Shown here: one piece after another, positions 36,193 to 44,693 of the stretch | Layout of the letters: every line of letters begins with the position of its first letter | Position numbering within the stretch: position 1 is the stretch's first letter | Assembly: GCA_022711465.1 (NCBI GenBank) | Contig: JAKLEZ010000022.1 | Span: 1-64,000, forward strand | DNA from: Planctomycetota bacterium | GTDB taxonomy: Bacteria > Planctomycetota > Phycisphaerae > UBA1845 > PWPN01 | Direction: 5' to 3' | Length of the DNA: 64,000 nucleotides | The notes under the pieces: model-generated | Told to the model about the DNA's origin: nothing | Database searches by the model: none | Seen by the model: the letters and a program-made list of their open reading frames with translations, nothing else | Program-made: the position numbers and the translations under genes

Positions 36193-37248
36193 ATGACTCG
36201 CAGAGAGGTAGTTGAACGAGCGATCACCTTCCGCGATCCCCCACGGCTGCCCATGAAGTTCGACGTGGTCGGAGTGAACGACTGCTACGACGTCTGGACG
36301 CACGACCCCACGGGATGGAACTGGTCGTTCCAGGGCGAACTGGCCGACGAGTGGGGATGTGTCTGGCAGCGCTCTGAGGTGCAGAACACCGGCCTGGTCC
36401 GCGGGCACCCGCTCCTGGACCTCGCCAGGCTCAAAGACTACTCGTGGCCCGATCCCGAAGATCCGCGTCGTTATCGTGGTTTCGAGGAGCAGCTGGCCGG
36501 CGCCGAGGATCGCTTCGTCATGTTTTGCTTCGGCCAGGGCATTTTCGAGCGTTTGCACATGCTCCACGGCATGTCCGAAACGCTGATGGACTTCTACCTC
36601 GAGCCGGAGGCGATGCACGAGATGCTTGACCGGATCCTGGAGCATCACATCCGTGTTTTCCGGCAGTGCTGCAAGATCGCCAAGGGGCGCATGCACGCCG
36701 CGGCCATGGCCGATGACTGGGGTCTCCAGGACCGGGCGTTTCTCAAGGTCGAGACGTTTCGCGAGTTCTTCAAGCCGCGCTACAAGAGGTGGTTCGACGA
36801 AATCAAGGCCGCCGGGACGCACACCTGGATGCACTCCTGCGGTCGGACGAACGATATTATCGAGGAACTGATTGACGTCGGGCTCGAGGTCGTGAACCTG
36901 CAGCAGCCCAACGTCGTCGGCATCGATGAAATCAGCAGACGCTACCAGGGTCGGGTTTGCTTCGAGTCGATCGTGGACACCCAGTCCACGCTGCCCCGCG
37001 GGACGTACGAGGAGATACGTGCTCAAGCCCGCCGGCTCCTCGATGCCTGGGGAACGCCCAGGGGTGGCTTCATCGCCAGCGACTACAACGATGCCGAGGC
37101 CATCGGTGTCACCCTTGACCGCCGCCGAGTGATGTTCGAGGCCTTCGCCGAGAAGGGTGGCTACCCCGACTACAGAGGCATTCTCGAACGTACCGCCGGG
37201 GCGGCTGTCGGCGGCCATTCCTACGGCAGGGACACGATCGAGAAGTAG
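36193..37248 (+). CDS. uroporphyrinogen-decarboxylase superfamily protein (methyltransferase-like) 2
   Basis: 351 residues, same superfamily as the preceding gene but clearly diverged. Retains the HxCG zinc-type motif (WMHSCGRTNDIIEELIDVG) and the family start MTRREVVERAITF. The tandem pair is probably co-transcribed and may form a heteromer or act on related substrates; no chemistry can be assigned. Converges on the GH127 gene with 57 bases between stops. Confidence 0.82.
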   Translation: MTRREVVERAITFRDPPRLPMKFDVVGVNDCYDVWTHDPTGWNWSFQGELADEWGCVWQRSEVQNTGLVRGHPLLDLARLKDYSWPDPEDPRRYRGFEEQLAGAEDRFVMFCFGQGIFERLHMLHGMSETLMDFYLEPEAMHEMLDRILEHHIRVFRQCCKIAKGRMHAAAMADDWGLQDRAFLKVETFREFFKPRYKRWFDEIKAAGTHTWMHSCGRTNDIIEELIDVGLEVVNLQQPNVVGIDEISRRYQGRVCFESIVDTQSTLPRGTYEEIRAQARRLLDAWGTPRGGFIASDYNDAEAIGVTLDRRRVMFEAFAEKGGYPDYRGILERTAGAAVGGHSYGRDTIEK

Positions 37249-37305
37249 TCCTCTGCGGCCATCGTTCCAGGGAAGCTCCCAGTCGTCGGAGTGCCGCGTT
37301 GACGT

Positions 37306-39255
37306 TCATGCTTGGCAGTGCGGGAATGCCGATATCCGCAGCCGGGCGCAGCCCATCGGAATCAGCGTCAGGTTCTCGATGGGCTCCTGGGTCTTGACCG
37401 GGCTCTGGGGCTCGAGCCCCACGAGCCCGTTGGCTTCCTGTTTCCAGGTGGGTACCTTGCGGCCCTTGGCCTTGATGGTGATAGGCGCGTGATCGGGTGT
37501 GAACGGCTGGGGATGGAGGGGCATGTCGGTTGGGATCACCTCGAACGATTGCGCCGGGTGGGCCAGGTCGACAATCAGGGCGTAGTTCCACGGTGTCGTC
37601 GGGAAGACCTCCCAGGACGGCCACTTGCCAATGTCGCCGTATCGCACCCACCGCTCGCCGATCTTGAGCGAGTAGGTTAACGGGCCGCGATCTACGGAGA
37701 TCGTGTTGTGGTTTCTCTCCCAGACGCGGATCACGATTTCCATCGGCAGCTTGAGTTCGACCTTGTCGCCGTCGTTCCAGGTTCGATCCAGGACCGCCCA
37801 CTGACCGCTCTTCAGCGGCAGGTCCACGTTCTGGTTGTTGATCCTGATTCGCGCCCCTTCACACCAGCCGGGAATCCGAACGGTAAACGGAAAGGAAACC
37901 GGCTTGGGCATCGAGAACTGGAATCGCACTTCCTCGCCGAAGGGGTAATCGGTCGTCTCGCGGACGCCGATTTCGGTACCATCGCCGACCCTGACGGCGA
38001 GTTCGCTGGGGGCGTAGAAGACGGCCGCCAGACCGTTCTCGGGCGTGGCCATCCAGAGGTGTTCCAGGAAGTAGGGCCAGCCGAAGGCCACGTTGTGCTG
38101 GCAGCAGCGATGCTGCTCGTAAGGGCTGTAGGAACAGGTGTCGCCGTTGTTCTCGACCATCGGCGACTTGTCGGCCCGGTCGCACTGGACCATGTTGGGA
38201 GCGGTCAGGTAGTGAAGTGACATGAAATCTGGTCCCGTCGAGGCCGGGAAGGAGTTGTAGGTCACATCCTCGCAGCGATCGGCCCACAGGGTCTTGCCGG
38301 TGATCCGGACCAGCATCTCACTGCTGAACATGAACTCGACCATAGAGCAGGTCTCTGCCGCCTGCCGTGGTCCGATGTATCCCTCGCGGCAGTTCTCGTC
38401 CGCCCCGAACATGCCACCAGGCACTTGGCCGTAGGTGCTCATGACCTCCTGGTAGTTCCTTTCGGTAGCCTCGAGATGCGCAGGGTCGTTGCTCTGCCGG
38501 TGATACTGAGCCGGTTCCCGGAAGCTCTGGCAGATGTTCACCCCGTGCCAGCTGGCAATGCCGTTGACCCAATCGGAGGTGTGTTCGTGATTCACGCGAG
38601 CCAACTCGAGCAGCCAACTCTCGCCGGTCCGGTTGTACAACCAGTAGATGCTGTCGAGGTTGTCGCCGCCGCGGATGGACTGCCACCATTCGCGACAGGT
38701 GTAGCCAAACTTGGCGTAGGAGTAGAGTCTCTCCGGCGGGATGCTCGCCATCCAGCAGAAGTACCTGGTCATGGCGGGCAGGATTCGCGGATCGCCAGTG
38801 GCCTCGTGCCAGGTGCGCAGCACGAAGAGGATGCACATGTTGGACCAGAGGTCCCCGCGCTGGCGGTTGACTTCGGGGCCAAAGTAGCCGTCCGGGCGCT
38901 GGCCGGCGAGAATGGCATCCACCCACCGCCTGGCTTGTTCCACGATTTCCGGGCTGGCGATCGCAAAACCGAGGGATACGAGCCCTTTGAGCCAGTAGGG
39001 CATTTCTTCCCAGGGGTTTTGGCCTTCACCCCTGGGGTTGGCCCAGGCGCTGGTGGTGATGTTGCACCATGGGCTGATCTCGGGCAGGCGACCGACCATC
39101 CCCCGGGCCATCAGGTCGAGTTGGTGACGGAGCCAGCCGTCCGGTCTGATCTGCCCGGCGGGCAGTTTGACCAGGGGGTTGACTCCGAGTGGGGCCCGGT
39201 TGTTGATGTAGAAGTCGCTGAGTCCCGAAGAGGGCAGAGTTTCCAGCACTTGCAT
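37306..39255 (-). CDS. GH127 (DUF1680) beta-L-arabinofuranosidase-like glycosidase
   Basis: 649 residues, an (alpha/alpha)6 barrel followed by beta-sandwich regions (WCEGARIRINNQ, KVELKLPMEI). The unusual zinc-cysteine active site of the family is intact: Glu301 and Cys303 in AAETCSMVE, adjacent Cys384-Cys385 in HRCCQHN, and a candidate acid/base Glu287 in GADENC. In the characterised Bifidobacterium enzyme the equivalent cysteine is the nucleophile. No signal peptide, so it acts in the cytoplasm on imported oligosaccharides. Specificity (arabinofuranose or other) is uncertain because the family is broad. Confidence 0.87.
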   Translation of the reverse strand: MQVLETLPSSGLSDFYINNRAPLGVNPLVKLPAGQIRPDGWLRHQLDLMARGMVGRLPEISPWCNITTSAWANPRGEGQNPWEEMPYWLKGLVSLGFAIASPEIVEQARRWVDAILAGQRPDGYFGPEVNRQRGDLWSNMCILFVLRTWHEATGDPRILPAMTRYFCWMASIPPERLYSYAKFGYTCREWWQSIRGGDNLDSIYWLYNRTGESWLLELARVNHEHTSDWVNGIASWHGVNICQSFREPAQYHRQSNDPAHLEATERNYQEVMSTYGQVPGGMFGADENCREGYIGPRQAAETCSMVEFMFSSEMLVRITGKTLWADRCEDVTYNSFPASTGPDFMSLHYLTAPNMVQCDRADKSPMVENNGDTCSYSPYEQHRCCQHNVAFGWPYFLEHLWMATPENGLAAVFYAPSELAVRVGDGTEIGVRETTDYPFGEEVRFQFSMPKPVSFPFTVRIPGWCEGARIRINNQNVDLPLKSGQWAVLDRTWNDGDKVELKLPMEIVIRVWERNHNTISVDRGPLTYSLKIGERWVRYGDIGKWPSWEVFPTTPWNYALIVDLAHPAQSFEVIPTDMPLHPQPFTPDHAPITIKAKGRKVPTWKQEANGLVGLEPQSPVKTQEPIENLTLIPMGCARLRISAFPHCQA

Positions 39256-39877
39256 TCTGGGTCGCTCCAGCCATGGACTCCCGGGCGACCGGCCAGCTGG
39301 CCGGTGGTCGCCTCTCCCAGCCCGGGTTCACTCTGGCTCGATGGTCTGCATTCTACATTGCGGGTAGGGGAGTTGTGAAGAGAGCGGATCAGCAGGCTCT
39401 GCCTCGGCCTGCCGTCCCGCAGCGAGGATCAGCAGTGCATCGAACGAGGGGCCTTGCCCCCGTTGCGGCCGCGTTCTGCGGCGGGCGGGCCGTCGGTGAC
39501 GCGGTGAGTGGCTGTGGGCTGCCCGAAAGGGCGAAGAAGGTTGAAGATGCTACAAAGATCCTGCAAGGGCCATCCTCCGAGTAGCTCACGATGCCCCGAC
39601 CGGCGGGCCGAAGGGCTGGTCCGTCACGGCAGACCGCCAGAGTCGCAAACCAGCTCGAGACTGGCGGAACGCGTTGGGTGCCGCCGAGACGCGAGCGGCA
39701 GCCGCCGTCTCCGAGGAGCAGGCCTGCCTGCCGGCTCGTGGCAGGGACCTGCGGCTCCTGCCGGGAGGTGATCGGGGAAGGGCCGTTGGGAATCGCCAAG
39801 TGCGAAGGGGCCACGGCTCGGCGATGCTGAACCGTGGCCCCTGATCGGATCGATCTGTGGCCCGCCTCGTCCGACCC
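39256..39877. other. 622-base gap without a recognisable gene
   Basis: Between the GH127 start and the GAPDH stop. Open frames on both strands overlap, are arginine-rich and show no consistent codon bias. The only clear structure is the hairpin at 39806-39842. The stretch 39540-39790 is GC-rich with several inverted repeats but matches no RNA I know. Confidence 0.5.
39806..39842 (-). terminator. hairpin downstream of the GAPDH gene
   Basis: Perfect 11-bp inverted repeat (39806-39816 with 39832-39842, AGGGGCCACGG and its complement) 36 bases beyond the gap stop codon. There is no T-run, so it may stabilise the 3' end or act as a weak terminator. Confidence 0.5.
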
Positions 39878-40897
39878 TTACAGCAGGCCGTCCTTCTTGG
39901 CCATCAGCTTCAGAAGGTCGATGACGCGGCAGGAATAACCCATCTCGTTGTCGTACCAGGAGATGAGCTTGAAGAAGTTGGAGTTCAGCTCGATGCATGC
40001 GGTGGCATCGTAAATGCTCGACAGGGAGCAGCCGATGAAATCGCTGCTAACGACCGGCTCCTCCGTGTAGCCGAGAATGCCCTTCATGCGACTGTTGGAG
40101 GCGGCTTTCATGGCGGCGCTGATATCCTTTAGCGAGGTGGCTTTCTCGGTGCGAACGGTCAGGTCCACGGCCGAAACGTCTGCGGTCGGAATGCGGAAGG
40201 CCATGCCGGTCAGCTTGCCCTTCACCTCGGGAATGCAGAGACTGACGGCCTTGGCCGCCCCGGTCGATGCCGGGATCGCGTTCTGGGCGGCGCCACGGCC
40301 ACCGCGGAGGTCCTTCTTGCTCGGCCCATCCACCGTCGGCTGAGTCGCGGTCATGGCATGGATCGTGGTCATGAGACCTTCGGCCACACCGAAGTTGTCC
40401 AGGACGACCTTGACGATCGGAGCCAGGCAGTTCGTGGTGCAACTCGCGTTTGAGACAATGGTGTCCTTGGCCTTGTCGAACTTCTCCTCGTTCACGCCCA
40501 TCACAAAGGTCGAGATGTCTTTGTCCTTGGCGGGGGCCGAAATGAGGACCCGCTTGGCCCCGGCGGTCAGGTGCTTGGTCGCACCGGCCCGGTCGGTGAA
40601 CTTGCCCGTGGATTCGACCACATAGTCGACCTTGAGATCCTTCCAGGGAAGCTGGGCGGGATCCAGGATGGAGCAGCAAGGGATCTTCTTACCAGCCACG
40701 ACCACGTTCTCGCCTTGGGCACTGATATCGACCTTGGCACGCCCATGGGTTGAGTCGTACTTTAGCAAATAGGCCAGGTTTTCAGCAGGCACCACGTCAT
40801 TGATGCCGACGAACTCGATGTCCTTGTCGGTCAAGGCAGCTCGCATGACTAGGCGGCCGATACGGCCGAATCCATTGATTCCAACGCGCAAAGCCAT
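39878..40897 (-). CDS. gapA: glyceraldehyde-3-phosphate dehydrogenase, type I
   Basis: 339 residues. Glycolytic enzyme oxidising and phosphorylating glyceraldehyde-3-phosphate with NAD+. N-terminal Rossmann motif INGFGRIGRLV, catalytic Cys153 in SNASCTTNCLAP, HAMTATQPTVDGPS, and WYDNEMGYS at the C-terminus. The residue after the second strand (GINDVVPAE) keeps an Asp, consistent with NAD+ use. AGGAGATG precedes the ATG. Monocistronic, with its own promoter and a 3' hairpin. Confidence 0.96.
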   Translation of the reverse strand: MALRVGINGFGRIGRLVMRAALTDKDIEFVGINDVVPAENLAYLLKYDSTHGRAKVDISAQGENVVVAGKKIPCCSILDPAQLPWKDLKVDYVVESTGKFTDRAGATKHLTAGAKRVLISAPAKDKDISTFVMGVNEEKFDKAKDTIVSNASCTTNCLAPIVKVVLDNFGVAEGLMTTIHAMTATQPTVDGPSKKDLRGGRGAAQNAIPASTGAAKAVSLCIPEVKGKLTGMAFRIPTADVSAVDLTVRTEKATSLKDISAAMKAASNSRMKGILGYTEEPVVSSDFIGCSLSSIYDATACIELNSNFFKLISWYDNEMGYSCRVIDLLKLMAKKDGLL

Positions 40898-41001
40898 TAC
40901 ATCATCTCCTGCCGGTCACAAACCGGTTGAACCGAGACACTGAAACACACCGCCCGCGTCAGCCGGGCGCCGGCCGTTCCCCGCGGGTTCAACGGGCGAA
41001 C

Positions 41002-41030
41002 AGGATAAGAGGGTTGTCCGGCGGGGTCAA
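41002..41030 (-). promoter_or_regulatory. predicted gapA promoter
   Basis: On the minus strand TTGACC (41030-41025), a 17-base spacer and TATCCT (41007-41002), giving a leader of about 100 bases. Confidence 0.5.
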
Positions 41031-41145
41031 GGAGCGGGACGGGATGGCCTTGCCGATTGGCCGAACCGGGAGGGCCACCTTGGGGCGGGTGAGGGGTGAG
41101 GGCGGATTGGCGGTGCCCCTGGGCGTCCTGCGGCTTCGGCAGGAT

Positions 41146-42102
41146 TCAGGAGTCCTGCCACGCCTGGTCAATCGCCCGCTTGCACTTGCGACAGGCGTCG
41201 TAGGGGTCGGGCACCTCCCACTCGTCCACCATGATCCAGCCACGAAAGCCTCCTTGCTTCAGGACGCTCAGCCCCTTGGCGCAGTCCGTTTTGCCATCAC
41301 CGCAGGCGAGGTGTTTGGATGTGGCTCCATCTCGAAGCGTACCGTCCGTGTCGCAGAAATGGACGTAGCCGATGCTGCTCACCCCCACACGTTGCAGTAG
41401 TTCCTCTGGTCTGCCGGTGGCCCCGTTCATCTGATCGAAGTGGCTCGGGTCGTAGATGCCTTTCAAGGCCGGGTGGTCCGCCCCGTGCAAGATGCGCAGG
41501 TAGTGATCGGCCGTATTGAAGACGAACACAGGTTCGATCTCGAAACAGACCAGCAGGCCGAGATCACCGGCGATCTTGCCGGCTTCGCGGAAGGTCCGAG
41601 CCAGCAGATCAATGGCCTGATCAAGAGTCTGGCCGCGTAGCCCGCCTCCCGGCCACACACCCAGGCAATCGCAGCCGATGGCCTTGGCAAGTCGGGCGCG
41701 ATCGCGGAACTCGTGCAGCCATGCCTTGCGCGCCGCCTCGCTGGGGTCGAAAGCGCCGTCTGCGCCGAGTTGGATTGAGAACACGCGAAGCCCGAAGAGG
41801 TCGTAGAGCCGTTTGAGAGCACGGATGCGATCAGTCTCATCGGCCGCTGGGTACCCGCCGCTCGGCCAATCGGCGACGAGTTCGACGCCTTCGAATCCCT
41901 GCCGCGAGGCGAAATCGAGCACTTCCCATATGGGGTAGTTCTTTCCGTACTTGCGCGTGCCGGATTGAAAGCCGTTCAATCCGACGGCGGTCTTCCATTT
42001 CGGCTCGCGGCCCGGGCCTTCGGCTTTCAGGGTGAAGGTCGATGCCGCCAAGGAGGATGCGGCCAGTCTGAGCGCGGTTCTGCGGTTGACGGGTGGGAGC
42101 AT
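41146..42102 (-). CDS. Tat-exported sugar phosphate isomerase/epimerase-like TIM barrel (A)
   Basis: 318 residues. A twin-arginine signal (NRRTALRLAASSLAAS) precedes an AP-endonuclease-2/xylose-isomerase-like barrel. Metal-ligand candidates: Glu in EGVELVADW, Glu in CFEIEPVF, Asp/His in IYDPSHFDQM, and HFCDTDG. Such barrels isomerise or epimerise sugars and keto-sugars with a divalent metal. ATG 42102 is chosen because the Tat motif follows at once. Third gene of a run with isomerase B and a Gfo/Idh/MocA enzyme. Function beyond the fold is unknown. Confidence 0.82.
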   Translation of the reverse strand: MLPPVNRRTALRLAASSLAASTFTLKAEGPGREPKWKTAVGLNGFQSGTRKYGKNYPIWEVLDFASRQGFEGVELVADWPSGGYPAADETDRIRALKRLYDLFGLRVFSIQLGADGAFDPSEAARKAWLHEFRDRARLAKAIGCDCLGVWPGGGLRGQTLDQAIDLLARTFREAGKIAGDLGLLVCFEIEPVFVFNTADHYLRILHGADHPALKGIYDPSHFDQMNGATGRPEELLQRVGVSSIGYVHFCDTDGTLRDGATSKHLACGDGKTDCAKGLSVLKQGGFRGWIMVDEWEVPDPYDACRKCKRAIDQAWQDS

Positions 42103-42149
42103 GGCCGTGTCTCCGATATCCGGCCGGGAAGCGGCTCGGCCGGGCTTCA

Positions 42150-43106
42150 TCAGCTGAACGCTTTCCGGAGCAGATCGAGGCTCTTGGGGACGCCGGTGGC
42201 GGCATTCTCTTTACCCTCGAATTCGAGTGAGACGTAACCGCGGTAGCCGACCTTTCGGAAGATGCCAGCCACCCGGGCGTAGTCGATATCGAGCGTGTAC
42301 CATTCGCCAGCGCCGAAGTAGGTTTTGGCCTGAACGAGGACAGCGTGCGGGGCGATCATCTCCAGTTGCTCATAGGTGTTGTCCAGGAAGTTGCCGGTGT
42401 CGGGCAGGAGCTTGAGCCAAGGCGAGCGGACTGCGGTGTAGATCCGCATCAGCCCGGCGGCGGTCCGGCCGATGCCCCAGTGATTCTCCAAGGCCATGCA
42501 CACGCCGCATTCCTCGGCCTTGGGAAGGCACTCCCCGATGGCATCAATCACCCACTTGAAGGCCTCATCCTCGGTATGGCCAGGTAGGATCGGTTCGATT
42601 CCCTTGTTGGCCATCAGGTCGTCGAAGGACTTGATCGTTCCCCACCGCCCGGTGTTGAGCCGCATCGTAGGAATGCCCAGCTTGTAAGCGAGCTCGATGC
42701 AGTGCCGAGTATGCTCGATCTGCTGCTTGCGGACTGACGGATAGGGAGACACGAAGCCCTGGTGAATCGAGAAACCCATCAGATCCAGTCCGTTGACGAA
42801 CGCGCGGTGCTTGAGGTCCTGCAAGTACGCGTTCGATTCGCCGCTCATCTGACGATGGAGGATCTCGACGCCGTCGAAGCCCATTTCCGCGGCTCGTTCG
42901 ATGCAGTCGGCCACTTCGACCTTCTGGTCGGTGAAGTGCCAGAACGAGTACGTCGAGACTCCAATCCGCAGGCGGCGGCTCGCAGCACGGGTCCCAGCTG
43001 CATCTTGCGCTACTGCCGGCGAGGTTCCGGTCCCCATGGAGAGCAGGCCGGCTGCCGACAGAGCTCCCGCTGCTTGTCCAATGACTTCTCTGCGTGTTGA
43101 TTTCAT
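42150..43106 (-). CDS. Tat-exported sugar phosphate isomerase/epimerase-like TIM barrel (B)
   Basis: 318 residues. Tat signal STRREVIGQAAGALSAAG with an AVAQDA cleavage region, then a barrel with VSTYSFWHF, Glu in DGVEILHRQ, ENHWG (Glu/Asn/His), LLPDTGNF and a final SLEFEGKE. Paralogous to the gene at 41146 but with different metal-site contexts, so they may have distinct substrates. ATG 43106 is preferred over GTG 43112. Lies between the Gfo/Idh/MocA gene and isomerase A on the same strand with gaps of 65 and 47 bases. Confidence 0.82.
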   Translation of the reverse strand: MKSTRREVIGQAAGALSAAGLLSMGTGTSPAVAQDAAGTRAASRRLRIGVSTYSFWHFTDQKVEVADCIERAAEMGFDGVEILHRQMSGESNAYLQDLKHRAFVNGLDLMGFSIHQGFVSPYPSVRKQQIEHTRHCIELAYKLGIPTMRLNTGRWGTIKSFDDLMANKGIEPILPGHTEDEAFKWVIDAIGECLPKAEECGVCMALENHWGIGRTAAGLMRIYTAVRSPWLKLLPDTGNFLDNTYEQLEMIAPHAVLVQAKTYFGAGEWYTLDIDYARVAGIFRKVGYRGYVSLEFEGKENAATGVPKSLDLLRKAFS

Positions 43107-43171
43107 GGCCACAATCTACCTCATTGCCACGGATGCGCGAAGACCATGGTCGACTGGCCGCGGCTGGCCTC

Positions 43172-44482
43172 TCAGGGTTTCCAGCCTTGGCGATACGGCA
43201 TATCCAGCAACTCGTTCAATTCCGGCGCGTTGATGATCTTCATGTTCGTCGGATCCCACTCGATGCGCTTGCCGGTGCGGACCGGGATATTGCCAAGCAG
43301 CACCGCCTCGGTCATCAGGCCGGCTCGCCCGAAATGGCTCATGTAGTCAAGACCGAGGTCGCCGTTCTTACAGTTGCGGATCCACTCCTCGTGATGTCCG
43401 GGCGAATCGGGCAGTGTTTTTGGCGGCGGCGTGTACCCCGCGAAGTCCTTCTCCGGCAGCAGGGAGGGTTGGTAGCGCCCGTTGATGCGCATGCGGCCCT
43501 TGTCACCCACAAAGACCACGCCATTATCTCCCGGCGATTGGCCGTCGAGCACATCGCCCGTAGGTTTCTGGCCGCCGTCGTACCAGAACACCGTGACTGG
43601 CCCACGGCCGTGGCGGGCTGGGAACTGCCACTTGATTCGACTCCAGGCGGGGAAACTCTCCTTGTGATGTTCGGATGTCTCGGCCTCGATACTCGTTGGA
43701 TCGCGCAGCCCCAGGCCCCAGAACATGGTGTTGCAGGAGTGGCAAGCGATATCACCCAGCGCGCCCGTTCCGAAGTCGAACCAGCCGCGCCAGACGGCAG
43801 GCAGGTAGGTGGGGTGATACGGCCGGGCTGGGGCGACACCTAGCCAGAGGTCCCAATGCAGCGTTTTGGGCACAGGTGGCGTGTCGGTGGGGCGGTCGAG
43901 CGCGTTTCGCCAATAGCTGCCTGGCCGGTCGGTCCAGACATGGACCTCGCGCACTTCGCCAATCGCTTTCGCGCGCAACAGTTCCACCGTCTGACGGGAG
44001 CCGGCGAGAGCGTTGCCCCCATTGCCCATCTGGGTCACGACCTTGTACTTGGCGGCCGCCTGGGCAACCCGTCGGGCCTCCGCCACCGTGTGCGTCAGGG
44101 GCTTTTCGCAGTAGACGTGCTTGCCGAGCTGCATTGCTGCCAGGGTCATGATGGCGTGCATATGATCGGGCGTGCTGATGACGACGGCGTCGATCTGCTT
44201 GTGCATCCTGTCGAACATCTGCCGGTAGTCAGCGAATTTCGGAACGTCTGGCATTGCCTTGAACGCACCGCCCGCGTGAGCCTCGTCCACGTCGCACAGC
44301 GCCACGATGTTCTCGCCGCGCATGGCCGTGAAATTGTCCCATCCGCGGCCGCCGACGCCGATCAGGGCGACGTTGAGCTTGTCGCCGCTCGGACCGGCAC
44401 GAGCCCTCCTGGCCCTACCCACCGCCCACAGGCCGATTCCCAGCTCTCCGAGGAAGACCCTCCGCGTGCTCTTGTTTCTCAT
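43172..44482 (-). CDS. Tat-exported Gfo/Idh/MocA family oxidoreductase
   Basis: 436 residues. Signal STRRVFLGELGIGLW, Rossmann motif VALIGVGGRGW, the family lysine in VYCEKPLTHTVAEAR, and GDIACHSCNTMFWGLGL near the substrate site. These NAD(P)-bound enzymes oxidise sugar hydroxyls, often to 3-keto forms, with cofactor carried through the Tat pathway. First gene of the run with two isomerases, so together they may interconvert a keto-sugar outside the cytoplasm (inference). ATG 44482 is set by GGAG a few bases upstream and the Tat motif. Confidence 0.87.
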   Translation of the reverse strand: MRNKSTRRVFLGELGIGLWAVGRARRARAGPSGDKLNVALIGVGGRGWDNFTAMRGENIVALCDVDEAHAGGAFKAMPDVPKFADYRQMFDRMHKQIDAVVISTPDHMHAIMTLAAMQLGKHVYCEKPLTHTVAEARRVAQAAAKYKVVTQMGNGGNALAGSRQTVELLRAKAIGEVREVHVWTDRPGSYWRNALDRPTDTPPVPKTLHWDLWLGVAPARPYHPTYLPAVWRGWFDFGTGALGDIACHSCNTMFWGLGLRDPTSIEAETSEHHKESFPAWSRIKWQFPARHGRGPVTVFWYDGGQKPTGDVLDGQSPGDNGVVFVGDKGRMRINGRYQPSLLPEKDFAGYTPPPKTLPDSPGHHEEWIRNCKNGDLGLDYMSHFGRAGLMTEAVLLGNIPVRTGKRIEWDPTNMKIINAPELNELLDMPYRQGWKP

Positions 44483-44570
44483 GGTCCTTCTCCTGTTTCG
44501 CCGTGCCCATGAGTCTACCGCAGGTATCGCTGAAAGGAAACGACCCGCTCTGGAGGTCGTGGGGGCGGGT

Positions 44571-44611
44571 GAATAAAAAGAGAGACCTCCGGCGGTCCGG
44601 AGGCCTCTCTG
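44571..44611 (-). terminator. intrinsic terminator of the hydrogenase-MCP operon
   Basis: On the minus strand a 12-13 bp stem (GAGAGGCCTCCGG with GCCGGAGGTCTCTC, 3-4 base loop) is followed directly by TTTTTATT. It lies about 85 bases after the chemoreceptor stop and ahead of the next minus-strand gene. Confidence 0.85.
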
Positions 44612-44693
44612 GTCCATCCTGGGGGTTGTGGTCTGGCACCGCCACGACCTTGCCGGCGTGATGCCGGGCGGACGTCGTGCAGGTGATGTCGAA

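Noticed and set aside
35008..37248. HemE (uroporphyrinogen decarboxylase of haem synthesis)
   Set aside because: The arginine-rich N-terminal substrate motif of HemE is absent and the HxCG-type motif points to the methyltransferase side of the superfamily.
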